12,882 nucleotides of DNA from Isotricha intestinalis (taxonomy: Eukaryota > Ciliophora > Litostomatea > Vestibuliferida > Isotrichidae). The notes under the pieces are model-generated. The model had not been told where the DNA came from, made no database searches, and worked only from the letters and a program-made list of their open reading frames with translations. Positions 1-6,717 of the stretch are shown here, one piece after another (the first letter of the stretch is position 1; each line of letters starts with the position of its first letter). Made by a program: the position numbers and the translations under genes. The DNA is taken from positions 1 through 12,882 of the forward strand of contig JAJJLU010004454.1 in assembly GCA_023807065.1 (NCBI GenBank), written 5' to 3'.

Positions 1-90
1 AATTTAATTGATTATTCAATATTTATGAGATATGATGATACATTTGTAGAATTAGAACAAGATGAATATGTTTTTGGTTCATTTAAGTAA
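1..90 (+). other. Probable 5' coding fragment of the following membrane-protein gene, in another frame
   Basis: Frame 1 is open from the first base to a TAA at 88-90 (29 codons, ending Tyr-Val-Phe-Gly-Ser-Phe-Lys). The gene that follows starts at an internal-looking ATG at 62 in frame 2, with no signal peptide although the rest looks like a type I surface protein. Joining frame 1 to frame 2 around 85-92 gives a continuous hydrophilic/beta-like sequence. The simplest reading is that the true protein begins left of the window and crosses a one-base frame break here. The stop is preceded by AAG and followed by A's, so skipping one T also joins the frames. Only 29 codons support this, so chance cannot be excluded. 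Confidence 0.45.
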
Positions 91-2776
91 AACAATTGAA
101 GAAAATGAAATGGATTATTTTATAATTGATGTAGTTAAAGATACAGATAGAATAATAATAGAATTTGATTCTGAATTAAGTGAAATATATGTAAAAAATG
201 GATTGAAATCAAATTTAAATGATTATGATTATATGATAACCAGCGATAATACTTTCTTTGAAATTCCAGCAAAATTAAATGATAAATTTACATTTGCTGT
301 CACAACAAAACAATTGAATGGGGATTTAACTTCATTTTATTCATTTAAAGTAATATTCCCAGATAAAGGAACATATCCATTTTATCAAAGAATAGAATCT
401 TCTCAAAATGAATTTTGTATAATCGATAATTCAGATTCAAACAAAAATAGATGTTTATTTTTAATTCCAATATATTCTTATAATGAAGTAAGAAATACTT
501 ACTTTTATGCTAATAATGAAGATTACCCTCAATCTAATGAAATAACATTCTTTTCAAAAGTAACAACATTAGAGGAATTCGAAAAAGAAAATAATAAAAC
601 ATCTTTATTTCCAACAGAATCATCAGAAGATTGTTTAGTAAATATTACAAACTATATAAATTATACATTTAAATATATGGATGATCCTATCAATCAATAT
701 TTATTGATAACAATCAAATCAAGTAATAACGGTAAAATTATATTTTTGCCATTTTATAATGTTCAAGTAAAATCAACAAATTTAAGACCAAATTCTAAAC
801 AACTTTTTAATATTGCTTGTTTAGGACCATATTCTCATCAACAAACAAACACTTTAGATATAAATGTCAAAGGAAATGATAATTATAATATTGAATTAGT
901 TGCAATTAATGGAAGTGCAATTGTAAGATTCATTCAAGATAGAATTGTTCTTTATAAAAATCACTCTAATTATAATAATTATAGCTTATATTCTTCTTAT
1001 ACAGGAATTATAAATCCTTCTACAATTAATTATACTTTAATTACTTTATATACATATAACAATGATGTTAATGGATTACTCTTTTATATTAAATATCATT
1101 GGAGAAGTAATAAAGAAAATTTTGATGAATTTGAATATGGAAGAATGAATTATATTAAATATTATGATTCTAATATTAAAATGTTCCCTCTTAGTGTTTA
1201 TATTAAATTAAGAAATGATGAAAATGATGATTCAATGATTTCTTTTACTTTTTGGAATAATGATACTAATGTTGAAAAAGGTGACTTTAATATTAATTCA
1301 TATGTTGTTGAGAGTGATTATATTTTAAATAGAAAAAAAGATTTAACCTATCAATTAGATAATCATGCGATAGGAGAGTTCTCATTTAAATATGAAACTT
1401 TAAGTGGAGATGCTTATTTTTCAAGTGATATAATTAAATCTGTGAAAACTAACAATAAAAGATATTTATTAGTACAGATTTCAAGTACAAATACTCAATA
1501 TTCAAATATTACACTTAAAGTAGAAAGAATTATCAATTCAGTAAAATTAAATGATCAAATAACAGAAAATATAGTTCCAAGGATAAGAGGAAAATATTAT
1601 ATATCAAAATTATCATCAAAAATAAATACATTTAAATTTAGAAAAGAATTAGATTCCCATAAATCAATGAAATTAGAATTATCTTTAATTAATGATTATA
1701 CTTTATATTTTTCAAAATATAATGAAAACAGTGAAACTTATTATACACTTGAAGATATAAAAAATCTTGAACAAATTAAAACTGAATGTACAAGTATTTA
1801 TGGCAAAAAAATATGTAAAATAGAAAATTTAGAAGAATTATCTTCTGGAGTTATTGTATTTATATTTATTTCAGATAATAATCAATCTCAAACTTTAAGA
1901 TTGTTAAATAATAATAACAATTATATAAGTATTAAATATAAAAGTTTTGAAAATTCCTCTGTTCCTCAAAATGAAATATCAACCATTGATATTCCAAATA
2001 GTGATATAAATATTAATGATAATAATGAAGATTTCCAAATTTTATTTGAACCAATAGTATCCGACAATGTTACATATAAATTAAATATATATAACAAAAA
2101 TGATTTTTCTAATATTGAAGAAATTAATTCAATTTTTGCAGGAGAACCTTTTAAAAGTTATTCGAATTTTGAAACTTTATCAAATGGTACAAAAAAATAT
2201 TCTATCAAAGATATAGATAAAGGTGAGTTTTATATTAATGTTATTGCAGATGTTTCAAGAGATAATGATATTGAATCTTTAGTTTATACTCCTAAAGAAA
2301 TAAGTATTTCAAAAAAAAATTCTGGTGATGACAATGATGAAAATGATAATGATAATGATGATGATAAAGATGAAGAAAAAGATAAGGATAGTGATAATGA
2401 TGATGAAAAAGATAAGGATAATGATGAAAATGATAAAGATAATGATAGTGATGATGAAAAAGATAAGGATAATGATGAAAATGATAAAGATTATGATAAA
2501 GATGATAATATTGTTAAAATAGAGAATAATTTTAATAAAGAGGATAAAAACAAAAAAAATAAAGGAGTGATTGCTGTTATTATCATTCTTATAATTTTAG
2601 TTGTTCTTCTAATTATCATATTTATATATAGAAAATCCCACGATAAAAAAACTGCTTATATAAATGCAGCCCAAAATACAAATGAAGTTGAAAAAAATAA
2701 ATCTTTTGATAATCAATGTAATTCAAAAGTGGAAGAAAAGGAAGTTCCAATTGAGTTAGATGAAAAATATAATTAA
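62..2776 (+). CDS. Large type I membrane protein with extracellular domain and acidic stalk (5' end probably incomplete)
   Basis: This is a 904-codon reading frame of unrecognised family. Residues 1 to about 745 are a Tyr/Asn/Ile-rich, beta-type ectodomain with few cysteines (one possible pair in Cys-Thr-Ser-Ile-Tyr-Gly-Lys-Lys-Ile-Cys) and many Asn-X-Ser/Thr sequons, as expected of a glycosylated surface protein. Segments of the pattern 'Gly-Lys-Tyr-Tyr-Ile...Phe-Lys-Phe' loosely recall pre-peptidase C-type beta sandwiches; that is inference. Residues of about 755-815 form a Asp/Glu/Lys/Asn stalk with a 17-residue tandem repeat. Residues 835-857 are one strongly hydrophobic membrane span followed by Arg-Lys, then a 47-residue cytoplasmic tail. 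A signal peptide is absent: the ATG at 62 encodes Met-Asn-Met-Phe-Leu-Val-His, and frame 1 upstream is open to the window edge. The annotated start is therefore probably not the real N-terminus. The stop is TAA. It might be a receptor, adhesin or surface coat protein; no ligand or enzyme motif is visible. Confidence 0.8.
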   Translation: MNMFLVHLSKTIEENEMDYFIIDVVKDTDRIIIEFDSELSEIYVKNGLKSNLNDYDYMITSDNTFFEIPAKLNDKFTFAVTTKQLNGDLTSFYSFKVIFPDKGTYPFYQRIESSQNEFCIIDNSDSNKNRCLFLIPIYSYNEVRNTYFYANNEDYPQSNEITFFSKVTTLEEFEKENNKTSLFPTESSEDCLVNITNYINYTFKYMDDPINQYLLITIKSSNNGKIIFLPFYNVQVKSTNLRPNSKQLFNIACLGPYSHQQTNTLDINVKGNDNYNIELVAINGSAIVRFIQDRIVLYKNHSNYNNYSLYSSYTGIINPSTINYTLITLYTYNNDVNGLLFYIKYHWRSNKENFDEFEYGRMNYIKYYDSNIKMFPLSVYIKLRNDENDDSMISFTFWNNDTNVEKGDFNINSYVVESDYILNRKKDLTYQLDNHAIGEFSFKYETLSGDAYFSSDIIKSVKTNNKRYLLVQISSTNTQYSNITLKVERIINSVKLNDQITENIVPRIRGKYYISKLSSKINTFKFRKELDSHKSMKLELSLINDYTLYFSKYNENSETYYTLEDIKNLEQIKTECTSIYGKKICKIENLEELSSGVIVFIFISDNNQSQTLRLLNNNNNYISIKYKSFENSSVPQNEISTIDIPNSDININDNNEDFQILFEPIVSDNVTYKLNIYNKNDFSNIEEINSIFAGEPFKSYSNFETLSNGTKKYSIKDIDKGEFYINVIADVSRDNDIESLVYTPKEISISKKNSGDDNDENDNDNDDDKDEEKDKDSDNDDEKDKDNDENDKDNDSDDEKDKDNDENDKDYDKDDNIVKIENNFNKEDKNKKNKGVIAVIIILIILVVLLIIIFIYRKSHDKKTAYINAAQNTNEVEKNKSFDNQCNSKVEEKEVPIELDEKYN
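2399..2500 (+). repeat. 51-bp tandem repeat, two copies, inside the acidic stalk
   Basis: A 51-base unit starting at 2399 recurs at 2450 and is nearly identical until the last codons. It encodes a 17-residue Asp/Glu/Lys/Asn unit beginning Asp-Asp-Glu-Lys-Asp-Lys-Asp. The unit length is a multiple of three, so copy-number change keeps the frame. It sits just outside the membrane span and probably serves as an extended charged spacer; related, less regular Gat/Aat/Aaa codon repeats extend upstream to about 2325. Confidence 0.85.
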
Positions 2777-4135
2777 CCTATATATATTAATTATTTTTTT
2801 CTTATTTATTTAATTTAAGAACTCATTTTTCATTAATAAAAAATAATTATATTTATACTAATTACAAATGAATAGAAACAAAAATTTATTCTTCTTTTTT
2901 CATTTTCTTTGGATAAAAAATACAAATTAAAAAAAAGTTTATAATCTAGTTTTGCAAATATTAATTTATGTTGAATTTAATGTATGACTAATAATAAAAA
3001 TTTTGATGTTACTAGTTAGATTATTTGTTCTGAAGTTATTCTTTTATAAATTGTTTAATCAATCTTTTTTAAAATTAATGATTTTTATAATAGAATTTTT
3101 TAAATATATGATGAAAATTGTTTCCAAAGAATTAAAATATATTATAAACACCAATTGAACTTCAATTTAGAAAATGTTAAATTCAAAATCAAAAATGGAA
3201 TTGTATATCAAATCGAGTTCCAAATCCATTGACTCAAAATTTTCTTCCTAATCAATTTTATATATATTCTTTAATTTTTTAAGAAGTTGATAGAATAATA
3301 ATGATTATAATTGAATAATCATTATATTGAATTTTATTAAATAAATATTCAAAATTTATCAAAAATAAATAACAAAAGCAAAATTAAATAAGGAAATCGA
3401 TTGTCAAAAGAAGTGTATATCATTAAAAAATGTATTATATTATAACTTGAATATATTGTAAACATATGATATTTAGAAGGAAATATATATGAAAATTTAA
3501 TTAAATATGATTCTCTGTTTAAAACCATTTAATTCTATTTATTCATATTGTAAAAAATATACAAGAATTAATTTGGTTACATTTTTTATTTTGAAAGAAG
3601 AAGAAAATAAAATCAAATTTATTATATAGTTACTGAATTACAAAGTATTAAAATGAAATTATAAAAAATTAATAATTTGAAAAATTGTAAATCATTTGTA
3701 TTGAAAATTGAGAAATTTTATCTAAAAAATATTATTATGAATTAAAGAAAATAATAAAAATTATTTAGGATTATGTAAATTGAAAAAAATGTAGAATTAA
3801 TATAAAATATAAAAATAAATAACTCATTTTTAATGTTAAAAAAATGAAAGAGAACAATTTTGTCAAAAAATGAATTGATATATAATAAATATTAAAATAA
3901 TAAATGAAAAAGAAAAATATTGATTTATTTATACAATTAATAAAAATATAAGTTTAATCAAAAACATCATTTATGAATATAATTTAATAAAAATCAAAAT
4001 TATAAAGCAAATTATGATGATAAATAATCAACGAGAATAATAATTGAAAAAAGAAATATACTAAAAGTTATATTAATTTATTATATTCCTAAAAGTTTTA
4101 AAACTTAAAATTCACAAAATAATTACAATAAAAAA
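2777..4135. other. Long intergenic gap with stop-broken reading-frame fragments; no intact gene
   Basis: The gap is about ten times longer than most spacers in this window. No intact gene, tRNA-like cloverleaf or rRNA was seen on either strand. Some stretches stay open for longer than the base composition suggests: frame 3 from 2988 to 3155 (56 codons), frame 2 from 3104 to 3229 (42 codons, with a moderate mix of residues), and an ATG frame at 3507-3629 (40 codons, Cys- and Tyr-containing). All lie on the + strand, but they are separated by stops and frame changes. This looks like a decayed gene or genes, or simply AT-rich spacer; the last 500 bases before 4136 are stop-dense and presumably hold the promoter of the next gene. 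Confidence 0.5.
3298..3325. repeat. Perfect inverted repeat (11-bp arms, 6-base loop)
   Basis: Bases 3298-3308 pair perfectly with 3315-3325, including one G-C pair, around a 6-base loop. It lies mid-gap, away from any gene end, so a terminator role is unlikely. In DNA this AT-rich such a hairpin can arise by chance. Confidence 0.4.
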
Positions 4136-5761
4136 ATGTCAGAAATAAAAAAATTAAAAATATCATTGATTGGAGAAGCTGATGTTGGAAAAAGTAGTTT
4201 ATTTTACCAATATGATGATCATACATTTTATGATGATTTATTAATGACAACAATGGGAGATAAAACAATAACTACATTAAATTTAGATAATAATAATATT
4301 GATATTGAAATAATAGATACTCCAGGAAATCCAAGATTTAGAAGTGTTGTATCTCTTTTTATAAATAATACTAATATTTTTTTATTAATATTTGATTTAA
4401 CTGATAGAAATTCATTTGAAGAATTAATTAAATGGTATGAAATTGCTGTTTTAAGCAGTGATAAAGAGAAAATTTTTTTTTCAATAATTGGAAATAAATC
4501 TGATTTAATTGAAGAAAGAATAATTTCTGAAGAAGAAGGAAATGAATTTGCAAAAAAAATAAATGGAATTTATTTAGAAGTCACTTCATTAGAATTTGAA
4601 AGTGTTGAAAAAGTATTTCAAACTGTGGCTTTAACATATATTAAAAGAATAAAAGAAGGGAAATCTCTTAATGAATTTGATAATCAATTATCTTTAAATC
4701 ATGATGAAAATAATAAATTTTCAGATAAATATAATGGAGAATTAGTTAATGGAAAAAAAGAAGGGAAAGGAATAATGAAATATAGAAATGGAGATTTTTA
4801 TGATGGTTATTGGAAAAATGATTTAAGAGAAGGAAAGGGAACTTTAATTAAGAAAAAAGGAGATAAATATTATGGGATATGGAAAAATGATAAATTAGAA
4901 GAAAATGTTGAAATTAAATTTTCTAATGGAGATGAATATTACGGTAATTTAAAATATGAAAAAAAATTTGGTAAAGGGAAATATATTTATAAAGATTTAG
5001 ATATTATATATATTGGTAATTGGGAGAATGATAAAAAAAATGGTTTTGGAAGATTAATTTATAAAAATAAAGTTATTGATTTAGATTTTGATTTAAAAAA
5101 AGTAAAAGAATATGAAATTTTTGAAAGATATGAAGGAAATTTTAAAGATGATTTTTTTGAAGGAGAAGGAACTTTCTATTATAAAGATGGTAAAATAATA
5201 AATGGTATTTTTAAAAATAATGAACCAATACAAGGAAAAATTAATTATCCCAATGAAGATATTTATGAAGGTTTTCTATCTAAAAAAGGTTTAAAACAAG
5301 GAAGAGGTTTTTTATATAAAAATGAAAATGATTTACAAATTTTTAAAGAAAATTTTAATAAAATTAAGGAGAATATTTTCGAAATTTTTAAATTAAATAT
5401 TCAAAATAATATTTTTTATGGAAATTTTGAAAATGATAATAAACATGGAAATGGGATTTTATATAAGAAAAAAATGTTTGACAATTATGACAATTTTATT
5501 ATATATAAAGGAAACTTTACTAATGATTTAAAGGATAAAAATGGTATAATATATTTTAAGGATAAAAGTTCACTTGATGTAGAATGGGATAATGATGAAA
5601 TTGATGAAAATAAAAATGGAGTTTTAAAATTATTTGATTCAAATTTAGAGTATATTAATCAATTTGGGTTAGAAGAATGGATTGATTTTATTCAAAAAAA
5701 ACAAAAAAACTTTTATGGGATTTCTAAAAAAATATCCCATAAAAAAGTAATAATTAGATAA
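4136..5761 (+). CDS. Rab-like small GTPase fused to MORN repeats
   Basis: This 541-residue protein has two parts. Residues 7-172 are a Ras/Rab-type GTPase. The P-loop is Gly13-Glu-Ala-Asp-Val-Gly-Lys19-Ser20, a switch I Thr lies at 38-39, G3 is Asp61-Thr-Pro-Gly-Asn-Pro-Arg-Phe, G4 is Asn120-Lys-Ser-Asp123, and the G5-like segment is Glu148-Val-Thr-Ser. From about 199 to 480 there are around ten MORN-type repeats (Tyr-x-Gly-x-Trp/Phe...Gly-x-Gly), more degenerate toward the end. Rab proteins normally have Ala-Gly-Gln in G3; here it is Pro-Gly-Asn, so the catalytic Gln is replaced, and slow or absent GTP hydrolysis is inferred. There is no C-terminal prenylation cysteine. MORN repeats often bind acidic phospholipids or act as scaffolds, so they may replace the lipid anchor. 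A role in vesicle or cortex signalling is inferred. The start ATG sits in an A-run and an AATAAA at 5787 follows the TAA stop. The fusion is read without any frame break. Confidence 0.9.
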   Translation: MSEIKKLKISLIGEADVGKSSLFYQYDDHTFYDDLLMTTMGDKTITTLNLDNNNIDIEIIDTPGNPRFRSVVSLFINNTNIFLLIFDLTDRNSFEELIKWYEIAVLSSDKEKIFFSIIGNKSDLIEERIISEEEGNEFAKKINGIYLEVTSLEFESVEKVFQTVALTYIKRIKEGKSLNEFDNQLSLNHDENNKFSDKYNGELVNGKKEGKGIMKYRNGDFYDGYWKNDLREGKGTLIKKKGDKYYGIWKNDKLEENVEIKFSNGDEYYGNLKYEKKFGKGKYIYKDLDIIYIGNWENDKKNGFGRLIYKNKVIDLDFDLKKVKEYEIFERYEGNFKDDFFEGEGTFYYKDGKIINGIFKNNEPIQGKINYPNEDIYEGFLSKKGLKQGRGFLYKNENDLQIFKENFNKIKENIFEIFKLNIQNNIFYGNFENDNKHGNGILYKKKMFDNYDNFIIYKGNFTNDLKDKNGIIYFKDKSSLDVEWDNDEIDENKNGVLKLFDSNLEYINQFGLEEWIDFIQKKQKNFYGISKKISHKKVIIR

Positions 5762-5943
5762 TCTTACATTTATTTAATTTATTTTAAATAAAACAATTAT
5801 ATGATTATTTATAAAATTTGTTAGAGTGATTTCAGAAAAATATTAATAAAGTTAATTAAAAAAGTAAATAAAAAAAATATTCCTACCTTTTTTACTTTAT
5901 TTAAAATATTAAATCAAAAAATAATACATTAACAAATTATTTA

Positions 5944-6636
5944 TTAATTATTTTTAATAAAATTTTTACAATCTTCACATTCACATTTTTTATCACATCT
6001 TTCATGATTTCTTTTACATTCACAATAATTTTTTAAGCAATTGCTCTTTTTACAATTACAATTCACTCTTTTTGTAAATCCAGTTATTATTGTTAAATTA
6101 TGTTTTGATTCTTCTTCATTATCAGAATTATCTGGTGTAAAATATAATTGATTTTTTTGTTCCAAAATCAACTGTTTGTATAATTTTAAAGCTTTTAAAT
6201 CTAAAGCATTTTGATTTTTAAAAGTATTTTCTATTTTTTCTCTAATATCTTCTAAGTAAATATCATTTTTTGGAGTTTTTAAATTTATATTTCCAATTTT
6301 TTTATTTTTAAAAACACCATTATTTTGATTTATAATTTTTTTTGTTCCTTCATCTTTATAAAATCTATGAATTGGAGTTGATTTAAAATTGCATCTTTTT
6401 ATTTTTTTATTTATTAAAAAAATTTGTCCATTTTGTTCTTTATTTAAATTATCATTAACATTATTTTTCAGAAATAAATTGAAATTTTCATTTATTGATT
6501 TTTGATTTACTAAAAATAAATTTTTATTATGAGGAGAATCTATATTTGATTTCTTATTTTCAATTAAATTATTTCGAGGAGATTCTGATTTACTATTAAA
6601 AATTACATTATGATTTTTCAAAGGAATTTCTGACAT
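5944..6636 (-). CDS. Single-CXC (tesmin/TSO1-like) DNA-binding protein
   Basis: This is a 230-residue, Asn/Lys-rich protein with one recognisable domain at the extreme C-terminus. Residues 193-223 hold nine cysteines spaced C-x-C-x4-C-x4-C-x-C-x6-C-x3-C-x-C-x2-C, with Tyr just before the fourth. This matches the CXC half of CRC domains (LIN54, tesmin, TSO1), which bind three zinc ions and insert that Tyr into the DNA minor groove at CHR-type promoter elements. Typical family members have two CXC copies joined by a conserved linker; only one is present here, as in several protist proteins. The N-terminal 190 residues lack known domains but contain Ser-Pro at 19 and 34 and a Thr-Pro near the domain, possible proline-directed kinase sites. 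It is probably a transcription factor in the nucleus. It lies 81 bases downstream of the otubain-like gene on the same strand and converges on the GTPase-MORN gene. Stop TAA. Confidence 0.88.
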   Translation of the reverse strand: MSEIPLKNHNVIFNSKSESPRNNLIENKKSNIDSPHNKNLFLVNQKSINENFNLFLKNNVNDNLNKEQNGQIFLINKKIKRCNFKSTPIHRFYKDEGTKKIINQNNGVFKNKKIGNINLKTPKNDIYLEDIREKIENTFKNQNALDLKALKLYKQLILEQKNQLYFTPDNSDNEEESKHNLTIITGFTKRVNCNCKKSNCLKNYCECKRNHERCDKKCECEDCKNFIKNN

Positions 6637-6717
6637 TATTATTTTAAAAGTATTAATATTTTGAAATAAGTTAAAAAATTAATTTATATATTATTAAAAT
6701 AATAAATTAAATTAAAA

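Noticed and set aside
70..101. A very short intron (GT to AG) joining the 5' fragment to the membrane protein
   Set aside because: Most GT-AG pairs here do not join the frames; the one that does (25 bases, 77-101) removes coding-like sequence and has no support.
2325..2522. Met/Ile/Lys-rich reading frame on the plus strand
   Set aside because: It is the shifted reading of the Asp/Glu/Lys repeat codons in the stalk of the membrane protein; its composition is an artefact.
2941..4135. tRNA, other structured RNA or CRISPR-like repeats in the long gap
   Set aside because: No conserved tRNA arm sequences, no spaced direct repeats; only one short AT-rich hairpin at 3298-3325.
4120..6660. Shared start sequence of the GTPase-MORN and CXC genes (both begin Met-Ser-Glu-Ile)
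   Set aside because: The identity stops after four residues and a few bases; chance or a favoured start context explains it.
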